The translations under genes were made by a program, and so were the position numbers. The notes beneath the pieces are model-generated. The model did no database searches. It saw only the letters and a list, made by a program, of their open reading frames with translations, and had not been told where the DNA came from. Shown here in pieces: positions 11,533 through 23,930 of a DNA stretch of 64,000 bases. Source of the stretch: Sipunculus nudus (taxonomy: Eukaryota > Annelida > Sipuncula > Golfingiida > Sipunculidae). Within the stretch, counting starts at the first letter, position 1; the number at the start of each line of letters is the position of its first letter. The stretch lies in assembly GCA_026874595.1 (NCBI GenBank), contig CM049306.1, positions 65,106,019 through 65,170,018 of the forward strand, read 5' to 3'.

Positions 11533-13209
11533 TTAGCTCAGCTGAGTCATCTGAGCTTTAGCAATCATTCTTTGTCTGTCAGCCGTCCGTTCGTCTGTCC
11601 GTTAACAGGGCACAAATTGTAACCACTGAACCTGGAATCTTCTGACTTTATATCCAGAGAGGTCCATGAAAAATCTCCTTTTACACCTGGAATTAAGTCT
11701 CTGTTACTCATAATCTTCGAGCTATGGGGCTCCAAAGAACCCCCCAGAAAATGGAAAATTTTATGCAAAAGCTCAAGTATCTGAACAACTAATGCATTGA
11801 TCACCATGATTCTTTGCATAGATATTGATCATGGAGTGTTTCATCAGTTTCTGCAGACTGGTGGCGCCACCAATATTTATTTATAACAGGGCACAAAACT
11901 GGACCGAGAATCTTCTATCTTGACATGTAGGGAGGCCCGTGAAAAGTCTCCTTAGAAATCTAAAATTATGTCTCTGTTACCAAAAACCTCAGAGCTATGT
12001 GGCTCTGAAGTATCCCCCAGAATAATGGAAAATTTGATACAAAGCTCAAGTATCTCAACAACTAATGCATTGATCACCCTGAATCTTTGCATGGATTTTG
12101 ATCATGGAGCGTTTCATCAGTTTCTGCAGACTGGTAGCGCCACCTTGAGATGTGGTCAACTGATTACAGGGCACAAATCATAACTTCTGGACCTAGAATC
12201 TTCTTTCTTGACATGCAGGGAGGCCCGTGAAAAGTCTCCTTGGAAACCTAAAATTATGTCTCTGTTACCCAAAACCTCAGAGCTATGTAGCTCTGAAGTA
12301 TCCCCCAGAATAATGGAAAATTTGATACAAAAGCTGAAGTATCTGAACAACTAAGGCATTGATCACTATGGATCTTTGCATTGATTTTGATCATGGAGCG
12401 TTTCATCAGTTTCTGCAGACTGGTGGCGCCACCTGTATTTTTTTCAATTTTTTTACAATTTTTTTTTCTCTATTTTTGATACCTTAACAGATGCGGTCAA
12501 CTGATTACAGGGCACAAATCATAACGACTTGACCTAGAATCTTCTTTCTTGCAGGGAGGCCCATGAAAAGTGTCCTTGGAGACAACTAATGCATTGATCA
12601 CCATGATTCTTTGCATAGATATTGATCATGGAGTGTTTCATCAGTTTCTGCAGACTGGTGGCGCCACCAGTATTTATTCGATATTTTACAATTTTCTTTC
12701 TCAATTTTTGATTCCTTTAAAGATGTGGTCATCCTTTAACAGTGCACAAATCATAACCATTGGTCCTAGATTCTTCTTACTTGACAGGCAGGGAGGTCCA
12801 TGAAAAATCTTCTTGGAAACCTGAAATTAGGTCTCTGTTACCCATATTTTCCAAGCTATGGGGCTTATAAGAACCCCCCCAGAGTAATTGAAAATTTTAT
12901 ACCAAAGCAGGGCACAACTCAAAAGTTCTTCTCAGAAACTTGGATTGAGGTCACTGTGACCTATATTATCTGAGTTACAGGCCATGTTTGAGTACCCCGG
13001 AAATAATGCAAAATACACACAAATTGCCAGATTCCTCAGGAGCAGCTGGATGGATTGTCATCAGATTTGATGTGCTTATGGGTGTTGATGAACTTCAGCT
13101 AATATGCATTAACTATGATGCCGCCTACATGATCTTAATTTGTTGCTGTGCAAGGACATATTGTCAACATGCCAGTTGGCTGAGCGTCATGACCCATGGG
13201 TCACTTGTT
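11533..13209 (+). mobile_element. Family B element with internal tandem repeats, boundaries supported by an empty site
   Basis: 5' sub-terminal GCTCAGCTGA lies at 11536-11545, and a GTCC/GTCTG tract at about 11573-11602. Inside are four units of about 235-290 bp, each ending in 'ctgcagactggtggcgccacc' or a variant (near 11861, 12133, 12422 and 12657). The 3' end has GGCTGAGC, the perfect palindrome GACCCATGGGTC (13191-13202) and ACTTGTT. The uninterrupted paralogue at about 26270-26300 reads GTAGCATTTTTAAAGAAAT, placing the insertion in a T run. Confidence 0.8.
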
Positions 13210-13984
13210 AAGAAATAAATTTTCTTTTAAATGTTTTTAACAAATAAAGATATAATTTAACCCAAATAGTATGCATAAATCTATAAAATATGAAGAAAAT
13301 TATGGATAAATAAAGGCCCAATTTAAAATTGTAAAATCTTAATCAAGTATTGTGTTTTCAAGTATCAAGTTTTTTATATATTTATTGTTTTGCAAACATA
13401 AAAGATATTTTTGTTGTAAAAAATAAATATACATTTGTATGCTTGATGTGGTGTTATCTGATTGAGATTTATTGATGATGCAATTTAGAATTATGAATAA
13501 ACTTTTATATTGATATTTAGATTATATTGGAAATGTATATAAATATAAACTTAAAATAAAAAAATGATTTGATAATAAAACAAGGATCTAATACAAACAT
13601 TTGTTCATTATTTTCCTGCCACAGCAGAATTGAAGATCAGGCTTTGTTTGCCCTGTATGTATATGCAGAAGTGTTGTTAATCCAACCACCCCCCCCCCCC
13701 CCCCCACCCCCAGCTGCCATTGATTCCTTTGCACCTGTGCACTGGGACATTAATTTTAATTGAAAATGTGTAAAATCTGTTGAAAAAAAAATAATTGGAT
13801 TAGAAAAAATTAAGATCTGATTGAAACATATTCTTTCCCTAGGCAATGGAACATAAAGTGATCAGCTCTGTCTGTCCATGAAATTTTTCCTATAAGCACT
13901 GTTGAAATAACTTTCATATGCTGTATTTGTATGGATTTAAGCTATTAAAGTCTGAAATTTGAAAGCAGAAAAACATATTTAATG

Positions 13985-13989
13985 ATATA

Positions 13990-14035
<46 letters not shown>
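13985..14035. repeat. (AT)n microsatellite
   Basis: About 50 bp of AT dinucleotide. The paralogous position near 26760-26800 is AT-rich but not a long pure run. Confidence 0.9.
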
Positions 14036-14038
<3 letters not shown>

Positions 14039-14400
14039 AAACTACAGAACTGTCAACAGTTTATCAAAAAGCCAACCAGTGATCATGATATTAATATTCA
14101 TCTTATGGTCACAAACTACTCACATGCTTCAATTTTAACATTAGGAAATGCATGATATGGTCACAAAATATTATTTGAAACAATTTCTTACTGATCAATA
14201 TAAACCAATCATGTCAACCAGCCATGGCCTATATTCCCTATATTCCTCCTTGACTTTATCTCCAAATGATATTATTTTAGATGTTTTACCTTCAAGTATT
14301 TTATATAATACTTGCCATAGGCCCATTTTTTCCCTTGGTGCATCACTAAATGGTTTAGCTCATGTTCATTATTCTATAACTTACAGAGTTTAAGTTTAGC

Positions 14401-14619
14401 AGGGCCATTTTCTCAAAGCTTTTCAAATGATAATACACATGAAAAACCAAAAGAAACAAGTGCAAGATGTAATCCTGACATAGTCGCCCGCGTTTGCCAA
14501 GAACATTTTCTCTTTCAATTTGGTGCATGCATTTCGAGGTATAACTAAATAAAAAGCTGCAGCGCCATCTGGTATTTATTTTCCAAAATGATACAAGTAG
14601 TCTTTGAGATATTTTATGT

Positions 14620-14668
<49 letters not shown>

Positions 14669-14689
14669 GTATAATTTATATATAACCCT
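14401..14689. other. Junction between family B DNA and the family E array
   Basis: No gene is seen. The interval holds an (AT)n tract at about 14624-14665 and a 'gcagcgccatct' motif near 14560. That motif recurs at 21070, 33944, 34537, 34750, 34960 and 35155 inside the array, so family E-related sequence probably begins here. Confidence 0.5.
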
Positions 14690-16498
14690 TACCCCCAACT
14701 GCAAACCGGATATCCGTCCCTGATTTGACACACCCAACTGGCAAATCTGGGATCCGTCCCTGGTATAATAGCTGTGATAGTGTTTGCCATGAACACAATC
14801 ACTGCATTTAGAAACATTTCAGGGGAGCCTCTTTGTTTCAAGGGATTACCCTTTAGAACAGGTTATTAAACTGTCAATGCATGGAAATCCTCAAAGAGCG
14901 TCCATAGAGGATGAAAAGATGCCACGACCAAAAACACAGGTGGAATCACTCCCAATTGTGCCACGTCTGGGACCATCGCACACCAATGGAACATTGCTCC
15001 ATGTCAAATGTAATGCCCCTGGCGACATTTACTGTCACACACTGCTGCCATTTACGATCAAGGGAATGGGATGTACTTTCATTATTTGAGAAAAAAGATG
15101 CAAGTTTTGATGAAACCTACAATATAATCACATAATGTGAAAGAGGGTGTCAAGCGCTATCAAATGCTGTAAACTATAGGTCTATAGGTTAAAAGTGACA
15201 GAATTATAGGCGTTTCTTTGTATGGTCCCATGTTCTCGTTTGACAATAAATGGTGTGAGATATGACGAGATATACACTTATGTCACTTAAAACTAGTCAA
15301 ATGATTCTTGAACGGTATAAAAAAAAGAAACTGTAGCATTTTAATGACCGCGATATAGACATTTGTTCAAAATCTCGAATATCCTCGTTTGGCGGGAGAT
15401 GATGCGAGATTTGGTGGAATTTGTGATTTTACCATGTTAAGCTTCCGAGATGCAACCAAATGCTGAAAACTACTCCTCTTTAGCATTAACCATGATCAAG
15501 TTATAAGTATTTCTGTGAAATCTCGTAATTTCTCGTTTGACGGTAAACTGAGAGATATTTGACAAGACTGGCAATTGATTTACTTAGAACAAAGGGAATG
15601 CTACTTCAGTCCAAAAACTGGACTTTTGTAGCATAAATATTAACAGAGATAGAAGCCAAAAACTCCATATTTTCAGAATGTCAAGTTTTACCCCAAAATT
15701 AGGTAACCATGGTAACAGAAGAAGAGAGCTACATGTGCGCAGGAATAAGCCAATGATCCTAGCTTTAGATAGGACTATAAATATTGTGACATGTTAAATA
15801 TTTTTTTTAGATATTGCAGAAAAAGGATATGTTACAGTGTTTCAGGTACCATGTCCCCTGGTGGCTATTTCCAAAAAATGAAAAAAAAAATGTCGAGATA
15901 TTTATAAATAACACAAGTTAAATATTTTTTTAGATATTGCAGAAAAAGGATATGTTACAGTGTTACTTTCAAAGCCATTGTTAAAAAATTGCGACCTCTA
16001 GGTCATATTATATGAAATCTCGGAAAATCTCGTTTGACGAGAAATGGTGCGAGATTTTACGAGACTTGCAATTGTATGATAAACACCTCATTAAATACTA
16101 CCTATTGAAAAAAAACAGACCTCTGTAGCTTTAAAAATCACAAAATTAGAAAAAAAAATCAAATTTCATGATTTTTTCCCCAAAAATTAGCAACAGACTT
16201 ATATAACAGAATATTTACAACAGACTGGGACAGTTAGGTCACTGGAGGAAAGGCTGAGGGATGACAAGCAAAATGAACTGCAGTTTATGTGGCTACGATA
16301 AATTTTGACGAAGATATGAAGGAAAAACGGTTTTAATGTTTTTTTGGTGACCTTGACCTTGGACCGATCATGGCCCAAAACAATAGGCTTGGAGAGGTAC
16401 CGATTTTACACTTTTCCTGTAAGTTTCAGATCAATTGCTGCAAAACTGCGACCTGTAGAGTGCGGACAAACAGACCGACAAACAAACACACAAACAAA

Positions 16499-16530
16499 CT
16501 AGACGACCAGAGGTCGAGCGCTTGCCGGAA
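16499..16530 (-). other. Family E 3' terminus, minus strand
   Basis: The plus strand reads CTAGA, then CGACC aga GGTCG (16504-16516), then GCTTGCCGGAA (16520-16530). On the minus strand this is inverse sub-terminal repeat, hairpin, TCTAGTT. It abuts an ACAAAC microsatellite. Confidence 0.75.
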
Positions 16531-16779
16531 GTTGAAATGACAGACAGACGGACAGACAGAACATATTGTGGGTTTTCTATTATTTGAATGACCTTCAGCG
16601 TTTGCTGAGAAGTTGTGGCCTGTAAAATGACATATCAGACAAAGCAACGAGGAAGCAGACAAAGCTGACAACAAAAGACGAACAGACAGACTTACTGACA
16701 CATCTGTGATAACAGATTACAGACAAAAGCGCCGAAGGTGAAGAAGAGCAAAATTAGCGATAGTTTATGAAGGTAAGGT

Positions 16780-19030
16780 TTATAATTTTGGAGAGATAGC
16801 CAAAATATGATATGTTGGGGAGGTGAAAGTGCAGCGCCCCCTAGTGGCTATATCCGGAAAATGAAAAATCTGTTTTGAGATATTAGTGTAACACATAAGA
16901 TGTACCAGTTTTAAAAGGATTCCTGAAAAAAACTGTGGCCTTTAGAATGCTATATATGAGACGCAAGAACCAGCAAGTAGGCGGATTTTAGGACAACTGA
17001 CAAACAGACACACTGACAAAGTGACACAAGATTGAGACCAGATGACATTATCAGTTTATGGAGAAGACTCAGAGGAAAAAAATAAGCTATAGTTTATGTA
17101 ATTGAAGCTTTGGGTTTTAGAGATATGGCCAATGTAATGATATGTGTGTGAGGGTCGTTTACAGCGCCCCCTAGCAGTCATATTCAAAAAATGAAAAAAC
17201 AATTTCTAGATACTAGTGTAGGACTTATGATATGTCAGTTTCAAAAAGATTCCTGCAATAATGTGGCCTTTGGCGCAAGATGAATGAAATCTCGAAATAT
17301 CTCTATTTTTCCCCAGAAATTTGTAACCATGGTTACGGCAAATTTGAGTAAGCTATACACCAGATGACAGGCCTTGGAATGACGATTAAAATGAGCTATT
17401 GTTGAAGTAGATACGACTAATAGTCACAAAGATATGAAGAAAAAACCCTTTTCAGAAGTTTTGACGACCTTGACCTTGACCTTTGACCTATTTTAACCAA
17501 AAACAATAGGGCACCTAGAAATTATATTTTCGAACATACCTGTAAGTTTCAAGGTTATTGTGGCAAAATTGTGGCCAGGAGAGTGGTGACAAACAAACAA
17601 ACTAGACGACCATAGGTCGAACGCTTGCCGGAATTCGGAAGTGAAACACAGACGGACAGACAGAACATATTGTCGGTTTTCTATTAATGGAATGACTCTC
17701 AGGGACATTGCTGAGAATATGTGGCCCGTAGAATGACATATGAGACAAAAGAACAGGCAAGCAGACAAAGCTGACAACAAAAGACAAACATACAGACATA
17801 CTGACTTTGTGAGACAAGATTGACACCAGATGACATAAGCTAGTTATTGAGAAGATTCAAAGGAAGAAAATGAGTTATAATTTATGTAATTTAGATTTAT
17901 AGTTTACGAGGTATGGCGAATTAATGATATACTTGGGAGGCTCGACTGTATCGCCTCTAGCAGACATATTCCGAAGACGACAAATGCGTTTCGTATTATT
18001 AGTGTATGACATGAGATGTCTCAGTTTCAAAAGGATTCCGTCAAAGTTGTGGCCTGTAGAATGCTATATGTAAGGCGTAAGAACCAGCAAGCAGGTGACT
18101 TTGAGGATAACGGACAAACAGATGGACACACTGACAAAGTGACAGAAGATTGAAACCAGATGCCTTAATCAGGTTATGGAGAAGACTCAAAGGAAGAAAA
18201 TAAGCTATAGCTTATGTAACTGAGGCTTTGGGTGTAGAGATATGGCCAATACAATGGTATGTGTGTGAGAGTCATGTGCAGCGCCCACTAGTGGCCATAT
18301 CCGGAAAATGAAAAATTTATTTCTAGATATTAGTGTAAGACATAAGATGTAATAGTTTCAAAAGGATTCCGTCAAAACTGTGGCCTACAGAATGCTATAT
18401 GTGAGACGCAAGAGCCAACAAGCAGACGATTTTGAGGACAACTGACAAACAGACGAAAACACTGACAAAGTGACTCAAAATTGAGTCCAGATGACTTCTC
18501 CAGGTTATGGAGAAGACTCAAAGGAAGAAAAAAGCTAGAGTTTATGTAACTGAGGCTTATAGTTTTGGAGATATTGCCAAAGCATGATATGTTGGGAGAG
18601 GTTCGAGTTCAGCGCCCCCTAGCGGCCATATCCGGAAAATGAAAAATTGGTTTCGAGATATTAGTGTAAGACTTAAGATGTAATAGTTTCAAAAGGATTC
18701 TTTCAAAACTGTGGCCTGTAGAATGCTATTTGTGAGACGCAAGAGCAAGCAGGCGAATTTGGGGACAACTGACAAACAGACAGACACACTGACAAAGTGT
18801 CACAAAATTGTGACCAGATGACTACACTAGGTTATGGAGAAGACTCAGAGGAAGAAAATAAGCTATAGTTTATGTAATTGAGGCTTATAATTTTGGAGAT
18901 ATGGCCAAAATATGATATGTTCGGGAGGTTCGCATCCAGCGCCCCCTAGCGGCCCTATTCAAAAAGTAAAAAAACGATTTCGAGATACTAGTGTAGGACT
19001 TATAATATGTCAGTTTCAAAAAGATTCCTG
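16780..19030. repeat. ~330-bp tandem repeat block with GCGCCCCCTAG motif
   Basis: The GCGCCCCCTAG-type motif recurs at about 16832, 17161, (17951), 18279, 18610 and 18937, with adjacent spacings of 327-331 bp. Each unit also has 'ttttggagatatggcc', 'aaaaggattc', 'gtggcctgtagaatgctat', 'gacaaagtgac' and 'gaagactcaaaggaag'. Later related blocks lie at 30545-33320, 37230-38000 and 38030-40800. Confidence 0.85.
17602..17633 (-). other. Family E 3' terminus, minus strand
   Basis: CTAGA, hairpin CGACC ata GGTCG and GCTTGCCGGAA on the plus strand, abutting ACAAACAAA. Near-identical to the terminus at 36933-36964, consistent with the longer duplication around both. Confidence 0.75.
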
Positions 19031-19500
19031 CAATAATGTGGCCTTTGGCGCAAGATGAATGAAATCTCGAAATATCTCTATTCATGAGATATTTTACGAG
19101 ATACTGCAAGACTTGTAATAAAATCTTGTAGTACTAGTTGAATGCTACCTGAAGCAAAAAATTAGATCACTCTAGCTTTAAAACTGAAAAACTTATAAAA
19201 ATAAGACCCCTTTTTTCAAATATTATGACTTCCCCCAAAACTTGTAACCATGGTTACGGCAAATTTGAGTCAGCTACACACCAGATGACAGGCCTTGGAA
19301 TGACGATTAAAATGAGCTATTGTTGAAGTAGATACGGCTAATAGTCACAAAGATATGAAGAAAAAACGGTTTTGGGAAGATTTGACGACCTTGACCTTGA
19401 CCTTTGACCTATTTTAACCAAAAACAATAGGGCACCTAGAAATTATGTTTTCGAACATCCCTGTAAGTTTCAAGGATATTGTGGCAAAATTGTGGCCAGG

Positions 19501-19600
19501 AGAGTGGTGACAAACAAACAAACAGACAGACAAACAGACAAACAGACATACACAACTGACCAATATGCTTGCCGAAATCTTTGATTCCGGCAAGCAACAA

Positions 19601-19631
<31 letters not shown>

Positions 19632-19770
19632 TACGCAACTGCCCAATATGCTTGCCGAAATCTTTGATTCCGGCAAGCAACAAACAAACAGACAAAGAGA
19701 CATACAGACATACGCAACTGACGAACATGCTTGCGGAAATCGAAGATTTCCGGCAAGCAATAAAGTTGTG
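19501..19770 (-). repeat. Cluster of three family E 5' hairpins in a CAGA microsatellite
   Basis: GCTTGCCG...CCGGCAAGC hairpins lie at 19567-19595, 19650-19678 and 19729-19758, separated by ACAG/ACAAAC tracts. Each is the presumed 5' end of a minus-strand family E element. The roughly 80-bp period suggests successive insertion into, or slippage of, the element's own 5' microsatellite. Confidence 0.75.
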
Positions 19771-20608
19771 ACTTTGCCTCCAACATGTATGATAATAGAC
19801 GGGGCCCGGAGAGGCCGTCACGCACCGCTGCACACGCCGGCCGCCCACCAAAAATTTGGTAACCATGGTAACGGCAGCACAAAGCTACATGTGCGGAGGA
19901 ATAAGCCAATGTTCCTAGTTTCAGATACGACCAAAAAAATGGTGTCACGTTTAATATTTTTTGAGATATTGCAGAAAAATGATATATTACAGTGTTTCAT
20001 GTACCACGCCCCCTGGTGGGTATTTCCAAAAAATGAAAAACTGATTTCGAGATATTTATAAATAACACAAAATATATCAATTTCAAAGCCATTGTTAAAA
20101 AAATGCAACCTGTAGGTCATATTTAATAAAATCTCGAAGACTCTCGTTTGACGAGAAATGGTGCGAGATTTGGCGAGACTTTCAGTTTTATCATGTCAAG
20201 CTGCCTATAAGGTACATAATGACCAAAACCAGACGTCTGTAGCTTAAAAATTGACAAAGGTACAAAAAATGGTCGTGTTATTTCCAATTTCCATGATTTT
20301 TGCCCAAAAAATGTAACCATGGTGACGGCAAATTTAAGTAAGCTACATGTCAAAAGAAAGGCCACGTGATGACGAAAAAAATGAGAAAATGAGCTATTGC
20401 AGAAGTGGATAAGCCTATTTATGGCGAAGTTATAGTGCAAAAACCGTTAACCATACCTGTCGTGACCTTGACCCTTGACCTTGGAGCAATGTTGACCAAA
20501 AACAATAGGGCACCTAGAAATCGGTTTGTCAATCAAGCCTGTAAGTTTCAAATTGATTGATGCAAAAGTGTGACCTGGAGAGTCGTGACAAACAAACAGA
20601 CAAAGAGA

Positions 20609-20640
20609 CTAGACGACCAGAGGTCGAACACTTGCCGGAA
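20609..20640 (-). other. Family E 3' terminus, minus strand
   Basis: CTAGA, hairpin CGACC aga GGTCG and the slightly altered ACTTGCCGGAA, next to ACAGACAAAGAGA. Confidence 0.7.
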
Positions 20641-20939
20641 GCGGAAATAAGAAAGTCAGACTAGGAGAAACATTCAGCAGGCAGGCAGTTTACATTTGGA
20701 ACTAGTCAAATGAAGTACCCGAATAATGGCGTAAACAGAAGCACAATTTTGTGTGGTTATGCTGATTTTTTTAAAAGTCGCAAAAGAGTAGACAGACAAA
20801 CAGACAGACAGACGGGAAAAAAAACTCCATGTGAAGGCCATGTACTCCTGTCATGGAGAATGGAAAACAGTCTATTAGAATAAAACTCCATATTTTGAAT
20901 TTCAAGAATAAGAAGAATTTAATTGTAACGTATATTAGG

Positions 20940-22350
20940 TCACCATGGTAATGGAAGAATATGACAGAGTCCCCACGAGAGTAATCGTATTAAATCTAGC
21001 TTCAGATGCTGCAATCAATGTTGTGACACCGTCTATAGTTTTGGAGATATGGCACAATAATGATTGCTGCAGCGCCATCTGGGGGCTATTTTCTAAACGG
21101 AAAAAAATAAGTTTCCAGATATTTTATTTTAATATATATATTTGATGTATAATTAAAACTTTACTCCTGCCCCCAACTGCTAATCCAGGGATCAGCCCAT
21201 ATTTTGACACACCCAACTACAAAATCGGGGATCCGTCCCTGGTTTCAAAGATTTGCAAGTGGTTCCTGGCAACACAAGTGGCCGCACAAGGGGACACAAT
21301 AAAAATCACAGGTGTGTTCCCTCCACATTTAGCGGCTTTTGTCCTCTATTCAATGCTGCTTTGTGAGATTCATGCATGACCGCTCACGCCAACATGCAAC
21401 TGTAATAGCCTTGCCGGCACTTACCGGTCAACCCTGAAGCCACTTGTGCTCACGGCAATTGGATGTATTTTCATCATTTGATGAAAAACGAGGCAAGATT
21501 TGACGAGAATTGCAATAAAATCACATGATGTGACTGAGAGTGTCAGACGCTGTCAAATGCTGAAAACTATAAGTCTGTAGGGTGTAAAATGACAGCATAA
21601 TAGGCATTTGTTTAAATGGCCCACTGTTCTCGTTTGACGACAAATGGTGCGAGATATAACGAGATATTCACTTATATCACTTAACACTAATCAAATGATT
21701 GTTGAACAGTAGAAAAATGAAATCTCTAGCATAAAATTGAAAGAGATATAGACATTTGTTGAAAATTTTGTTCAAAATATCGAATATTCTCGTTTGGCGG
21801 GAGATGATGCGAGATTTGGCGAGATATGCAGTTTTATCATGTTAAGCTTCCGAAAGGCTAACAGAGGCTGAAACCGTATACTCTTTAACCTAAAACGTGA
21901 TCGAGTTATCAGCATTTCTGCGAAATCTCGTAATTTCTCGTTTGACGGAAAAACAGATCGAGATTCTACGAGACTTCTAATTGACTGGATTAGAGCCAAA
22001 GTAATGCTACCTCATGCAGAAAACTAGACCCTTGTAGTATAAATATCAACAGAGATAGAAGCAAAAAACTAATTATTTTCAGATTGTCAAGTTTTACCCC
22101 AAAATTTAGTTACCATGGTAACAGCAGCACAAAGCTACATGTACGCAGGAATAAGCCAATGATCCTAGTTTCAGATAAGACAATAAACATTGTGTCACGT
22201 TTAATATTTTTTGAGATATTGCAGAAAAAGATATGTTACAGTGTTTCAGGTACCACGCCCCCTAGTGGCTATTTCCAAAAAATGAAAAATTGATTTCGAG
22301 ATTTATAAATAACACAAAATATGTCATTTTCAAGGCCATAGTTAAAAAAA
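20940..22350. repeat. Segment duplicated at 35080-36450
   Basis: Long direct duplication in the same orientation. It includes the 'gcagcgccatctgggggctatt' module, the 'ggggatccgtccctggtttcaaag' module and the 'ctcgtttggcgg' modules. Differences are sparse substitutions, so it is younger than most of the array. The matching short ORFs (21772-21999 and 35856-36083, minus) reflect this duplication, not a conserved gene. Confidence 0.8.
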
Positions 22351-22866
22351 ATGGCGACCGACCTCAAGGTCATATTTAATGAAATCTCGAAAAATCTCGT
22401 TCGACGAGAAATGGCACGAGATTCTACGAGACTTGGTACTTTATGATGAACACCTGATTGAAAACTTCCTGATGCAAAAAAACAGACGTCTCTAGCTCTA
22501 AAAATGGAAAAATTAGAAAAAAAATCAAATTTTGTGACGTTTTCCCCCAAAATACGTTACCATGGTAATCATTGATCGGGACAATTTGCTGGCATATGAA
22601 AAGGCAACAAAATGAGGAATAAAATGAGCTAAAGATTAAGCCGCTACGATAATTATTGACACAGATATGAAGGAAAAACCGTTTTAAGGTTTTTCAGTGA
22701 CCCTGACCTTGACCTTGAACCGACCATGGCCAAAAACAATAGGCTCCGAGAAGAACCGATTATACACTCTATCTATAAGTTTCAGGACGATAGATGCAAA
22801 ATTGTGGCCTGTAGAGCGGGGACATACAGACAGACAGACAAACAAACATACGCAGGTGATCAACAT

Positions 22867-22950
22867 GCTTGCCGAATCTTTGATTCCGGCAAGCAACAAA
22901 CATACGCGGGTGATCAACATGCTTGCGAAAATCGAAGATTTCCGGCAAGC
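22867..22950 (-). repeat. Two family E 5' hairpins in tandem
   Basis: GCTTGCCG...CCGGCAAGC at 22867-22894 and GCTTGCGA...TTCCGGCAAGC at 22921-22950, each preceded by 'tacgc(a/g)ggtgatcaacat'. They directly precede a family E 3' terminus at 22953. Confidence 0.7.
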
Positions 22951-22952
22951 AA

Positions 22953-22984
22953 CAAGATGACCAGAGGTCACGCGCTTGCCGGAA
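22953..22984 (-). other. Family E 3' terminus, degenerate CTAG
   Basis: Hairpin TGACC aga GGTCA plus GCTTGCCGGAA, but the usual CTAGA is ACAAGA. It sits immediately against a 5' hairpin, so two element ends touch. Confidence 0.6.
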
Positions 22985-23930
22985 ATGGAAATAATACAGA
23001 CAGATAGACAGAGAGTGCATGTTGAAACAGCCATATGAATGAGCAACATTGTGGGGGCAGCAGAAACGAATAATATGTTTATGTATGCATGCTGACCTTG
23101 AATAGCTGCATACCTTTCTAGTGTAAAAGGGACCAAGTTCAAACATTTCCATGAAATCCCGTTAATCTCGTTTGACAAGAAGCAGTGAGAAGTTTTCAGA
23201 ATTGTCATGTCAAGCTGACCAAATGTTATGAAATGCCGAAACTAGACCTGTCTAGCTGTAAAAGTCGCCGAGTTATTAGCATTTCTGTGAAATCTCGTTT
23301 TTAGCTCAGCTGACTATAAGTCATCTGAGCTATAGTCATGGTCCATTGTCCGTCGTCCGTCTGTCTGTCTGTCCGTCCGTCCGTCCGTAGATGTGGCACG
23401 TTTTGAAACCGTAAGACCTAGGAATCCAAAATTCAGCATAATGTTAGATGTCCCCAAGATCTCCTACCAAGCCGAAAACTGGGTCTTTGCGACTTCGTTC
23501 CTTTGAGAAATTAAGGAAAAACCTCAATTTTTTATTAAAATTCTATTTTCACACTTCAGGACTGCCTCATTTCAAAACCACTCATCTGTTTTTCCTCATA
23601 TTTACCATAAATATTCCTCTATATAGTTCCTATGTACATGCCAGAAATTAAGTCTGTAAAGTATAAATTCTTTAAGTTGTGGGCCCAAACATATTGGACT
23701 TTGTAATAATCAGGAAAAATAATAACTCACTTAACATGAAAAATTTTTAAACTAGAGTCTATTTTTTCAAGTATATTACTATGTTTAATTAAGATTCAAT
23801 TGTTTACCCAAAATTAGATCTGAATTTTGTAAATTTTTTAAGTTATTAGCATAAAAAAAATCAGTACCTTAAATTTTGCCCAACTTTGACCATGGCACGT
23901 TTTTTTCCTGTAAGCATATTTGATTTAATT

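Larger units (their letters stand above)
10768..14400 (+). mobile_element. Composite family B element hosting a nested copy
   Basis: It starts with TTAGCTCAGCTCTCTATAAG and the sister hairpin arm, with a further B-like start at about 11247. The segments 11290-11530 and 13210-14390 match 26050-26275 and 26280-27060 in the same order. The host is therefore interrupted by the 11533-13209 insertion that the second copy lacks. Poly-C tracts sit at about 11030-11055 and 13688-13706. No 3' terminal hairpin was found, so the right boundary is approximate. Confidence 0.6.
14690..23300 (-). repeat. Family E repeat array, left part
   Basis: Long stretch of related, reshuffled repeat modules. Read on the plus strand these are ATCTCGTTTGACGAGAAATGG motifs, GTNACCATGGTNAC motifs, TGACCTTGACCTTTGACC tracts, CAATAGG, and ACAG/ACAAAC microsatellites ending at CTAGA plus a hairpin. 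All recognisable element termini are on the minus strand. The ORFs rich in SVCLSVCLFV are translations of the GTCTGT microsatellite. No host gene was found. Confidence 0.75.

Noticed and set aside
13569-13846. Frames with poly-proline or poly-glycine
   Set aside because: They arise from a poly-C tract, and the copy of this region near 26660 lacks it.
19565-19771. Evenly spaced hairpin repeats looking like a CRISPR array
   Set aside because: The spacers are CAGA/ACAAAC microsatellite and near-identical to each other, and the context is eukaryotic. The repeats are element 5' hairpins.
19414-19948. Minus-strand frames of 96-170 residues rich in SVCLSVCLFV, resembling a repetitive membrane protein
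   Set aside because: All three minus-strand frames are open across the same GTCTGT/GTTTGT microsatellite, and the same pattern recurs at 17493, 36878, 41258 and 45150. It is a translation of simple repeat, not a gene.
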